A stretch of 64,000 bases of DNA from Luscinia megarhynchos. Lineage: Eukaryota; Chordata; Aves; Passeriformes; Turdidae. The stretch's first letter is position 1, and every line of letters begins with the position of its first letter. Below the pieces are notes generated by a model. It did no database searches, was not told where the DNA came from, and saw only the letters and a program-made list of their open reading frames with translations. The position numbers were made by a program, and so were the translations under genes. The stretch spans positions 4,307,290-4,371,289 of the forward strand of contig CM067589.1 in assembly GCA_034336665.1 (NCBI GenBank), in the 5' to 3' direction. Below, in pieces: positions 47,254 to 56,822 of the stretch.

Positions 47254-47945
47254 TGTCCAAGTTTGGACAAACTTAGGGAAAAAACCGCCAGAAGAGCTTC
47301 CCAGGAATTAAACCCTCCAATTCTTTATCCCACTGGACTTAAGGAAAAAAAAAAAAATTTCACCCAGGGGGGAAAAGTGGAAAAAACCTATTTATTAACA
47401 CATACAAGAGAAGCACTTCCTAGCACAGACCCAGATGACAAAAAAAGTTTTCACCGAGAGAGAGAGAAACTTTGACGCTTTGATCTTCACTAGAAGGGCG
47501 AAACACTTCTCTGGCCGGTGTCCAGAGGCAGGCCGCAGGGTTCCTCTGGAGCTGGTGCTGAATCCTCGGGGGTGATGGGGGAGAAGGGAGAGGGGTAGAG
47601 AGAGAAAGAAAAAAAAACAGCCGGAATAGCCAGCAAGCCTTAAACAGCAGCGAGCTAAACCAAATAATTCAAGCAATATAAAGTCAAAAAAAATCAAGCA
47701 AAAAACCAGCTAACTAACAAACCAGGCCACGAGACACCACCACAGCAGTGATAGCCACACGCAGCAGCAGCCAGAGCCAAGCGCGCAGCCGTCCGATTCT
47801 CCCCCACCCCCCCCACAGCCAAGCCCGCGGCAAACCAAGGCCATTCCTCAGAGCAGAGCCCAGGCGGCCCCTCCCCCGGGAGCAGACAGCTTCATGGCCA
47901 AGGGGGGACAGGGTGAGGAGTCAGTCAAAACATCAACCCAGGACA
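47254..47945 (-). mobile_element. Solo LTR with 5 bp target-site duplication
   Basis: Begins TGTCCAAG and ends CAGGACA (plus-strand view), giving TGTCC/GGACA inverted ends. It is flanked by TATGT at 47249-47253 and 47946-47950. The left arm and U1 have the same site with one TATGT and no insert. AATAAA on the minus strand at 47391-47396 suggests minus orientation. No internal retroviral genes are present. The family is an endogenous retrovirus LTR; a 5 bp duplication does not settle the class. Confidence 0.85.
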
Positions 47946-48699
47946 TATGTGTAGGTGTATTGGGTAATTATAAGAATGTGAGAGACTTTGGTGGATAAAT
48001 GGCAAGAGCCCCGGGTATTTTGCACATCCCTGTAGGAGATTTCTCCCAGGTGTGCCAGGGTCATAATAAACATACCACTTTCTAACTTTAACTGGTGGGA
48101 GAGTCTTTGCTTCTGCATCAGAAGGGCCATGCCCGGTCACTGCTCCGTGTGGAGAGTCAATTGGTCTCTGGATGGTATGAGGAAGATAGGCCATTCCGAG
48201 TATCTTTGTCTACTTCTTCAGAAAGGGATCAAAGTGTTTTGCCTAAAGAAACATCTTCTGAGCTGTCTGTAAAGGTGACTCAGCCTTGTGTCAGGGAAGT
48301 GTCAATCCCCAAAGGGACAGATTTCCATCCATTCCCATGCCAGGCTGCAGAGAGTTGCCTCACTCAGGTGTCCCACTATAGCTTTTCCTCTTTGGCAGCT
48401 CTCACCCAGCGCACTCTCTTTTTGCAAATCACATCTGATTAAATGCCTCCATTATGGAGGGATTTGGATCTGTTTCCCGTACCACAACTGTCTAACACTA
48501 CCTGTAAGGGTGTATGCAGACTGTATCAATCTCTGCCACTGCCTGGAAGGAGGTAGCATGAAGATTGGTGTTGGCTTCTTCTCCCAAGGAGTCAAAGCTC
48601 TTGACTGTCCCAGTGCCCCCCAGAATATCTATGCTACCACTCAGAGCAAGACAACATCCGTAGCCCGACGCCTTCAGGTCCGTCCCCTCATTTGTTGCA

Positions 48700-49090
48700 A
48701 AGTCTTGGTCCTCACCTCACTCAGCAGCAGTGTGAGTGGTAGCATTGGCCTGGACAGGAAGAAACTGTGTCCCATCCCAGTGAACACATCTAGGAGATAA
48801 GGGCTGGTGGGGATATCTCAAACACAGGGAGCTGGATGCCCCTGGAGCCAGCCAGGGCTTGTGGCTGTGTTGGGTCTGCCTGACATGCAGTTCATGTTCC
48901 CCACAGCAGCCCCGGCAGGGCTGTGCTCTGTGCTGGGTGTTACAAAGGTGTCGGTAACACTCAGTCCTTTGGCTCCTGCTGAGCAGGGCTCACACAGCAT
49001 CAGCGCTGTCTCTCAACACTCCCTTCCCCATCAGGAGCTGGGGGATGGCAAGATCCAGAGAGTGCATCAGACAGTTGACCTAAATTGAGC
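48700..49090 (+). repeat. Five-copy spacer block, copy 4
   Basis: Plus-strand copy upstream of gene 15. Confidence 0.6.
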
Positions 49091-49953
49091 AAAAGTGATA
49101 TTCCATGCCTTATGAGATGAACTTACATACAACAGAAACCGAAAGGAGAAACAAACCTGGGCATTTGTTATTTGCAATGTTTTTCTTCAAGGAACACCAC
49201 TACATGTGCTCAAGCCCTGCTGCCTCCGAAGTGGCCAGATAGAAATTTATGGTTGGATAAAAAAAAAGGAGGTTTTTTTTCCTGGTGCCCTAGTGTATGC
49301 ACCACCTTCTGATTATATTTTAGCAAATATTCAAATCTAAATATTCTAGTTTTTTTCCTTCCTCTATTCTCTTCCTTGTTCACCTCAGAAGGGGAACTGA
49401 TAGAGGGGCTGGAGGGTGCTGGCCATCCAGCCAGGGTCATCCCAACACAGCTGGTAATAACAACCAAGGTTTGTTGGTAAGAACATGTGGTGAGGAAGAC
49501 CAGCATGTGGCTGGGGCCCGAGAGAGGTAGGGCAGCATTTTTCTGGGGGAAGTGTGCTTGCTGTGGCTCCTGGAGAAAAGGTAAACAGAAGACAGGAGAA
49601 GAGCTGGATGGAGGTGGAGAAAAGGGCATGGCTTGTTGACCAAGCTGGAGCCAGTAGGGAGGAATCAAGACGCATCACGTGCCTGCATGGAATGCCACCA
49701 GACAATGAACGGAGCATTCTGCCTCTTCTGATGTGTTTCTATCCTGGAAATTCTTGGGGGCTCTCGTCCTGGTACTTACAGAAGTCTTTAGCTAGGAATG
49801 CACGTGGCAGAACCCAGGAAATAGAGGCCACAGTGCAGGAAATCAGGACAAAACCCCTACTATTAGCTGGGATGGAGCACGTTTGACATGGGCTGGTCAC
49901 AAAATTATGACTTCCACTAAGGTGCCTCTGGGCCTGAAGCAGTGCAGGACTGC

Positions 49954-50020
49954 TATAAAAGGCAGCCCAAGTCTCTGTGCTCTCATCCACTCCTCTCACC
50001 TCCTTCTCCTCAGGAAGCAG
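49954..50020 (+). promoter_or_regulatory. Core promoter and exon 1 of gene 15 (class B)
   Basis: TATAAAA 49954-49960. Exon 1 ends GGAAGCAG before GTGAGT. Confidence 0.85.
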
Positions 50021-50342
50021 GTGAGTGGGAAGCCTCTTCTCCTCATCCTTCTAATCCTGCTGCTTCAAGACCAGCTCTTTCCTGGCTGTAGGTCTCAGCT
50101 GACAGGGGCTGTCACAGCCCTGTGACTCCCAGGTCTGGGAGATCTTTGTGCTGGGAGAGGGCAGGGGAGAGAAAGTCTTGTGCAGACAGAGAGAGGCTGG
50201 CACTTGGCTCAGGTGGCTCCTGTGCTTTGAGCAGGGCAGTGCAATGTGGGCCAGCAGGTGCCTTGAGTGCATAACTCCTGATGTGTCCGCACTTTCTGCT
50301 TCTCTCTTCCTTCTATCCTAGGTGCTCCTGTGACCACGAGCC

Positions 50343-50639
50343 ATGTCCTGCAACCCTTGCTGCCAGCCCTGCGGCCCCTGCCCGCTGGCCAACAGCTGCA
50401 ATGAGTGCTGTGTCAGGCAGTGCCAGAGCTCCCACGTGGCCATCCAGCCGCCTGCTGTGCTGGTGACCCTGCCCGGCCCCATCCTCAGCTCCTTCCCACA
50501 GAACACCGTGGTGGGATCCTCCACCTCTGCTGACGTTGGCAACATCCTCAGCTGTGGCGGAGTGCCCATCAGCTCCGGGGGCTTTGACATCTCCTGCATC
50601 ACCAACTGCTATGGCAGCAGATGTTGTCCCCCCTGCTAA
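50343..50639 (+). CDS. Gene 15: feather-type beta-keratin, class B (98 aa)
   Basis: Differs from every other B gene by E35Q (IQPPAV, the A and C residue) and A64D (SADVGN), an acidic change in an otherwise invariant small-residue stretch. The Q35 patch could be a conversion tract from an A or C gene. Exon 2 starts 50322, intron 50021-50321, poly(A) signal 50937-50942. The UTR after the stop (AATCGTTGGGCAGCATAC) is of the gene 3/10 type. Confidence 0.95.
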   Translation: MSCNPCCQPCGPCPLANSCNECCVRQCQSSHVAIQPPAVLVTLPGPILSSFPQNTVVGSSTSADVGNILSCGGVPISSGGFDISCITNCYGSRCCPPC

Positions 50640-50942
50640 ATCGTTGGGCAGCATACTTGGGCAAGAACCTCCACCAACTCAGAGCACGCTGCTGGAATGA
50701 AAATGGATATTTTGGAACATTACTTTTATGCCTTTAGCTTCCTGTTTGCTTCTACCACTCTTTTCCATTTCTCTTCCATTCCCTTCCTGCCAGCCCCACC
50801 CAATGCCAGCCTAGTGGGACCTGCTGGCTTCTCTCCTTGCCTCCGTCTGCAGGCCCAGCTGACAGACACACTCACTGTATCCTAGTGCCTGCCTCTGGTT
50901 CCCCTTGTGAGCTTCTGTCTTTTTTTCCTTGCACTCAATAAA

Positions 50943-53278
50943 GTAGTTTGGCATCCAAACATGGCCTCTGTTTTATTCTTTCTTCTGTGGGAGCTCTTGA
51001 ACTGAGCGCAGGGCAAAAGATCAAGGAAGCCAAGGATGGACAATCCTCGGTGAATTTTACTTTTTGCCCTTTCTGTGGAAGCTGGTAAACACATCCTTGG
51101 CTACTCTAAATGACTGTCAGTCGAAGATGGCAGGGAATGGAGAACAGCAAGGCCTGGATAGCCCAAAGCCTCCTCCCTTCCAACTCTGCCCTCACAGTTA
51201 GTTTTCAGCCCAGTTTCTCCCCAGACAGGCAGGACTGAGGGGTTTCATGGTTAATATTGTTATCAGACATAAAAAAGAGCCCATTTAGAACAACTTTTCC
51301 ATGGAGTCCTTTGCTGGTTCATGCAGAAACCACCAAACTTCCTCCAATGTCAAAAAATGCAACCAAGTGGGATTTTTATACCATGCCCACTTTAGATTGT
51401 CCACTATACATTTCCAAATACTAGACTAAAATTATTACCATATTGATACAAAGACAAGCACCAAACTATTATGAATTGATCAAGCCAAGTCAAATATCAG
51501 ATTCCCGAATGCCAAAAAACTCATGGCCAGCACCACAAGAGCACACATCATATACAGGCAGGATTGCCAAAAGAAAGTCTTGTTATCACATGGCACCTTC
51601 TGTCACAGATTGGTCTCTGTGGGTCTGACTTTCCCCAGGAAAGTCCCAGTGCATTGCAGAGATCCGCCAGATGCACAGGTGATCAAGTAGATTGTCTCAT
51701 CTCAGTGGCCAAAATTCATTCTCAATCAGCCAGACAGGCAAATTAGAACACGGTTTTGAGTGCAAGAAAGGAGGAATTCTTCATTGCATCTTTGGGCACT
51801 TGGGGGATCCATCCTCTAACTGAGTGCACTGGGCATTCAGGTAAAGAGATTTTTTTATCCTACCCCCTGATTACATATCCATTCGTTAGCCCAAGTCGAC
51901 GTTATTTTACATAGTTGCCATCCTTATCAGTTATCCTTCTATGCTTCTTTAGGATCTCACCTCAGGGCTGATGTCCTTCCTAGGTACCTGGTCCTCAATT
52001 GCCACATTTGAGCAAGCTCAATATCATTGTCTAGCAGAACTTCTGCTTTGTCAGCCTTGCAGAGCTGAGAGGGTATCCTGCTTGCCTTTTGCATGACTGT
52101 TGTTTGTCCAAGTTACATCCTTTAAATATATATAAAAGGTCGTGCTCTTCTGTGATACTGTTCTTATCAGTACAAATTGCTGTTCTCTTCCACTGTCCTT
52201 TTTACGTCCCTTTATCTATCCCCAACATTTTACATAGTATTGAATATTGAAATGAATGGTATATGTATAATGTTGGAAAACTTTGCTGTATGCATACAGT
52301 TTCTTTTAGTTCTGCTATTAAGAAAACTTAGAAATAGAAGTATGATAAGTATATTTTTCTTGGACTACGGCATGGTGATGTAAAAAGTTTTTGTTCATGT
52401 ATCTAACAAAAATGGTAAAAGACAATCTGGAAATTCTTCACATTCTTGGATTATCCCGTCAGGATGAAGAGGGTTGCAACAGACAACAGACCCCAGGGAA
52501 GAAATTTATTGATCGTCTGTTTTCAGGGATTTCATGATTTCATGACAGGACACAGCCACAAGGAGAAACAAAAAAATGTTGACTTACAGGATGAAAGGGG
52601 AGTCGGTTAAGAAAATGTAAAAGGAATATTTTTGAATAATGCATGAGAGGCTGTGAATAGGCAAAATGCTGATACATTCTATAAAAGTGTTTTCTGAGCT
52701 AGGGTGTGCACTTGGCTGAATGCCAAGCACTCTGTCGTGTAACTTTCGGTTTATAGCCTGTCATTTATTGTGTTTTATTAAAAATTTCAAATTTTATCCG
52801 GAAAGTGAATCTCGTTATTCACAGTGCAGGCTAAGGAGGATGGCAAAGAGAATTCATTAAGAAGAGAAGTCACACAGTGGAGCCGTTAGGTGTTGACGAA
52901 AAAAACTGGAAGGCCTGGGAGCAGATGAGGCCCTTCCAATAAGCAGGAATTACAAAAATCTGACATCATTATAAATCTCCAACAGAATGCCCCAGGCTGG
53001 CATCAACTTTCTATCCCTTCTACATTTAGTCCATATCCCTTAAGCACACTGACATATCATTGCCCCCAGAAAACCTGGAATCTCCCATACCAGCACTCAT
53101 AAGAAGCGTCCTTGAGGAAACGGGAATGATGTAAGCCAGCAAATGCAAAGTCATTGTAAAGGGAAATCCCATCTCATGCCATACCATTCCCAGAGATGTT
53201 TCCATTCATTTGGGATCATGCAGGAATATCATCACTCATGCAGCACGAGCGGTGAGCCCTGAGGCACTGTGGGGCCAG
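50943..53278 (+). other. Spacer between genes 15 and 16
   Basis: B-gene 3' flank mirrored at 30.46-31.75 kb up to 52238. The sequence beyond continues to match 7.5-8.48 kb inverted, and then A-gene 5' flank. No gene. Confidence 0.6.
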
Positions 53279-53345
53279 GATAAAAGGCAGCCTAACTGGT
53301 GGCTCTGTCAACCACTTCTGTCACCTCCTTCTCCTTGGGAACCAG
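53279..53345 (+). promoter_or_regulatory. Core promoter and exon 1 of gene 16 (class A)
   Basis: GATAAAA 53279-53285, donor GTGAGT after 53345, paired TCATGCAG boxes 53216-53223 and 53236-53243. Confidence 0.8.
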
Positions 53346-53734
53346 GTGAGTTGCAATTCCCTTTCTGCTCCTCTTTCTCTAGAATGCCATGGTGCTTTCC
53401 AGCCCTTCTCCCTGCCCCTTGTTCTTCTGGGAATGTTCTGCCATGGTGGTGGTGTGGGCAGAGGGGAGACCGTGTGTTGTGGCCAGAGGCTGGGGCTGGG
53501 CTGAGGTGCTGATTTTCATGGAGCCCAGGCAGGAGCACGGCTGGGCCTGGCTGAGCTGGGAAGGAGCGTGCTGGGCTCAGGCAAAGGATGCCCAGTTTGG
53601 GCCTGCACAGCCTGGAGCTGGGCAGGCAGCAGGGCCTGGTGTGGTTTGGGGGTGCCTTATGGCTGTGTCTGAGGTGTGCGTGTGCTCTGCTTGCTCCCTG
53701 CCCTGTGTGCCAGCTGCAGCACCAGGCTCCAGAC

Positions 53735-54061
53735 ATGTCCTGCCCTGAGAAGTGCCAGCAGTGCCAGCCCTGCAACCCTTGCTGCCAGCCCTGCGGCCCC
53801 TGCCCGCTGGCCAACAGCTGCAATGAGTGCTGTGTCAGGCAGTGCCAGAGCTCCCACGTGGCCATCCAGCCGCCTGCTGTGCTGGTGACCCTGCCCGGCC
53901 CCGTCCTCAGCTCCTTCCCACAGAACACCGTGGTGGGATCCTCCACCTCCGCTGCTGTTGGCAGCATCCTCAGCTCTGAGGGAGTGCCCATCAGCTCCGG
54001 GGGCTTTGACATCTCCTGCATCACCCGCGGTTATGGTGAAAGATGTTGTCGTCCCTGCTAA
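53735..54061 (+). CDS. Gene 16: feather-type beta-keratin, class A (108 aa)
   Basis: Class A with I57V, as in gene 4. Exon 2 starts 53714, intron 53346-53713. The 3' UTR is split by a 447 bp solo LTR, 123 bp after the stop codon. The native poly(A) signal at 54811-54816 now lies about 750 bp downstream of the stop instead of about 300, and the LTR offers an earlier AATAAA at 54479-54484. The transcript may therefore end inside the LTR. Confidence 0.95.
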   Translation: MSCPEKCQQCQPCNPCCQPCGPCPLANSCNECCVRQCQSSHVAIQPPAVLVTLPGPVLSSFPQNTVVGSSTSAAVGSILSSEGVPISSGGFDISCITRGYGERCCRPC

Positions 54062-54184
54062 AGATGCTGCCGCCAACATCCTTGGGCAAGAACCTCCAAA
54101 ATCTCAGAGTCCGCTGCTGGAATGAAGATGGAACTTTAAGTCATCGGATTTGGACCTTTAGACTGTTGTTTCCTTTTACTCCTC

Positions 54185-54631
54185 TGTAGAAGATGTTACT
54201 TCCCCCAAAATGTGCCCATGGGATTCCATCCCCTGAAACAAAGAAATTCCTTGAAACAAAACTCCCCTTCCTTATCGAAAATCCTGTTATATCTTAGGAT
54301 TTCTATTGGCTCTTAAAGTTACAAATTAATTGGTCCTTTTCTTACTTAGAGTTTTAAGGTAATTGGTTAGTTTGTAATTTGCAGTTTTATTGGTTAGAAA
54401 CTCAATCATCTGGAAACCTATATAAACCTTTTGTTATCTGATGTAATTAGACCACTGTTAGCGTTTTCCCTTCAGAGAAATAAAGTTATGTTCAGAACTT
54501 TTGCTGAACGGTCTCAGCCTTTGTACTTCACTGGTTAGAAGCTACGGGTTCTGTAGCTGGGGCTCAGAGATATCTGGACTCAGGGCTGCAGACCCCGGAG
54601 TTGGAAAGCACCCAACTTAAAAACAGCTACA
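54185..54631 (+). mobile_element. Solo LTR inside the 3' UTR of gene 16
   Basis: Starts TGTAGAAG and ends CAGCTACA (TGTAG/CTACA inverted ends), flanked by CTCCTC at 54179-54184 and 54632-54637. Internal TATATAAA at 54419-54426 and AATAAA at 54479-54484 give plus orientation with a U3-R-U5 order. The same UTR is uninterrupted in gene 8 and the other A genes. The duplication is low-complexity, so its exact length is less certain. No retroviral coding sequence. Confidence 0.85.
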
Positions 54632-54816
54632 CTCCTCCTCCTCTCATTTATCTCTTCCATTCCTTTCATGTCCTCACTACTCAATGCCAGCCTAGTTGGC
54701 TCTGTTTTCCTCCATCTCTTGGCAGGCCAGGACATTAGGCATCCCCACTGCTTCTTAGTGGCTGCTCCTGGTGCCGACAATGTGAGCCTCATCCTTCTCT
54801 TCTTTTACTCAATAAA

Positions 54817-55813
54817 GTTGCTTTTGCATTGAAAACACAGCCTCTGAATTTCTCCTTGTTTCTGTGACAACACTTCAACTTAAATCATTGGGAAAAGTGT
54901 GGAGAAAAAGAAGGACTGCAAGCACTGAAATGCAATTTTCTTTGTTCCCTTTCCCTTGGAGCTGACAAAGATATCCCTCTCTGTGAGGGTGATTAGGCAC
55001 GGTCATAAAGTTTCAAGAATGGTTTTTTGATTCTTCAACCCTGCAATCCTGTAGACCTGGTTGGATACAGCTTAGGGAAAACTGGTTCAGTCTAGTGGCA
55101 TTAGTGCCCATCTGTTGAGGGCAGGAGGAGTGGAATGAAAGGGTCTTGAAGTGACATTCCAGCCCATTTCTAATGAAATCCACTTTCACAGTGGTAGTAG
55201 CAGTGTGACAAATGTGCTCAGTGTTGGGCAGTGCTGAGTCTTCTTGGGACACACATAGAGCTGACTCAGCCACACATAGCCCTCTTCTCTTAGTGTCCAT
55301 TCCTGCCATCTTATTTCCAAAGTCTGCCTTTGTCAGCAACCACAACATATGAGGAAGCCCTGCTTCCTAGGGAATTGCTAGCCATCATTTCCTGAGACCA
55401 GTAAAGCATAAACTTTTTTTTTTCCAGTTTCCATCCACATTTACAGTGAGGGAGATATGGGCAGTTATACAAGAATAATACGAGGGATGCCCAGACAACT
55501 TTGCCACAAACGTGCCCACAGGAATGACACAGCTTCATGTGCCTGCATGGAATGCATCCAGACCATGATCTGAGCATTCTGCCTCCTCTGCCGTGTTCAT
55601 ATCCTGGGAAATGTTTAGGGCTCTCATCCTGGCGCTTACAAAAGTCTTTAGCTCGGAATGCACGTGGCAGAAGCCAGGAAATAGAGGCCACAATGCAGGA
55701 AACCAAGACACAGCCCCTACCATTAGCTGGCATGGTGCACATTTAACATGAGCTGGTCACAAAATTATTACTTCCACTAAGGCGCCTCTGGGCCTGAGGC
55801 AGCGCAGGACTGC
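54817..55813 (+). other. Spacer between genes 16 and 17
   Basis: A-gene 3' flank with CR1 relic, then class C 5' flank, as at 26.96-27.95 kb. The distal block reads ACAAAATTATTACTT here, one base off the usual form. Confidence 0.6.
54975..55152 (+). mobile_element. CR1-type LINE relic downstream of gene 16
   Basis: Counterpart of the relic at 27.12 kb, sense to gene 16. Confidence 0.6.
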
Positions 55814-55880
55814 TATAAAAGGCAGCCCAAGTCTCTGTGCTCTCATCCACTTCTCTCACCTCCTTCTCCTCAGGAATCAG
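55814..55880 (+). promoter_or_regulatory. Core promoter and exon 1 of gene 17 (class C)
   Basis: TATAAAA 55814-55820. Exon 1 ends GGAATCAG before GTGAGT. Confidence 0.85.
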
Positions 55881-56220
55881 GTGAGTGGGAAGCCTCTTCT
55901 CCTCCTCTTCCTCCTGCTGCATTTACTGCTTCAAAAGCAGCTCTTTTCTGGCTGTAGATCTCAGCTGACAAGGGCTGTCAAAGCCCAGAGCTGGGAGCTG
56001 CTTATTCTGGGGGAGGGCAGGGGAGAGAAGGTCTTGTACAGACACAGAGAGAGGCTGGGTCTTGGCTGGGTCTTGGCTCCTGGGCTTTGACCTGGGCAGT
56101 GTAATGTGGGCCAGCAGGTGCCTTGGCTGCTGGGTGTTTGGGTGCAGTGCTGCTCCTCACGTGTCCTCACTTTCTGCTTCTCCCTGCCCACTGTGCCAGG
56201 TGCACCTGTGACCCCGAGCC

Positions 56221-56529
56221 ATGTCGTGCTGCCAGCCCTGCAACCCTTGCTGCCAGCCCTGCGGCCCCTGCCCGCTGGCCAACAGCTGCAATGAGTGCTG
56301 TGTCAGGCAGTGCCAGAGCTCCCACGTGGCCATCCAGCCGCCTGCTGTGCTGGTGACCCTGCCCGGCCCCATCCTCAGCTCCTTCCCACAGAACACCGTG
56401 GTGGGATCCTCCACCTCTGCTGCTGTTGGCAACATCCTCAGCTGTGGCGGAGTGCCCATCAGCTCCGGGGGCTTTGACCTCTCCTGCATCACCAACTGCT
56501 ATGGCAGCAGATGTTGTCCCCCCTGCTAA
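56221..56529 (+). CDS. Gene 17: feather-type beta-keratin, class C (102 aa)
   Basis: Intact class C protein, differing from gene 1 only by QNTVVG. It is the undamaged counterpart of gene 9. Exon 2 starts 56200 after CACTGTGCCAG, intron 55881-56199, poly(A) signal 56817-56822. Confidence 0.95.
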   Translation: MSCCQPCNPCCQPCGPCPLANSCNECCVRQCQSSHVAIQPPAVLVTLPGPILSSFPQNTVVGSSTSAAVGNILSCGGVPISSGGFDLSCITNCYGSRCCPPC

Positions 56530-56822
56530 ATCTCCTGCCAACATCATTGGGCAAGAACCTCCATGAAAACAGAACATGATGCTGCACTGAAGATGGGTCT
56601 TTGGAACAATGGATTTGTGCCCTTGATTTTCTCTTGTTTTCTTCCACTCTCTTCCCTTCTCTTCCCTTTCCTCTTAGCACCACCCACAGCCAGTCCAGTG
56701 GGACCGATTTTCTTCACCCCGTCCCTCTGCAGACCAGGCAAATGGCCACCCCCACTGCACCCCTGTGGCTGCTCCTGGTGTCCTCTTTCAGTTCCCTCCT
56801 TTTCCTCCTGACACTCAATAAA

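Larger units (their letters stand above)
45721..49953. other. Divergent intergenic region, genes 14 and 15
   Basis: Mirror of 32.76-36.29 kb plus the 0.69 kb solo LTR. Contains A-gene 5' flank, interrupted LTR-like segment, five-copy block and B-gene 5' flank. No gene. Confidence 0.6.
41976..52238 (-). repeat. Palindrome right arm / unit U3 (genes 13, 14, 15)
   Basis: Inverted copy of U2 and of U1. It is 0.7 kb longer than the left arm because of the solo LTR at 47254-47945, and lacks about 22 bp near 43520 that the left arm has. These differences argue against a simple assembly mirror artefact. Confidence 0.9.

Noticed and set aside
47395..47697. 100-codon frame inside the solo LTR at 47.25-47.95 kb
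   Set aside because: Hydrophobic homopolymer-rich translation of LTR sequence without retroviral motifs.
30458..52238. Palindrome as a pure assembly artefact
   Set aside because: The arms differ by a complete LTR insertion with target-site duplication, a deletion of about 22 bp and several coding substitutions, which a mirrored misassembly would not create. Local errors remain possible.
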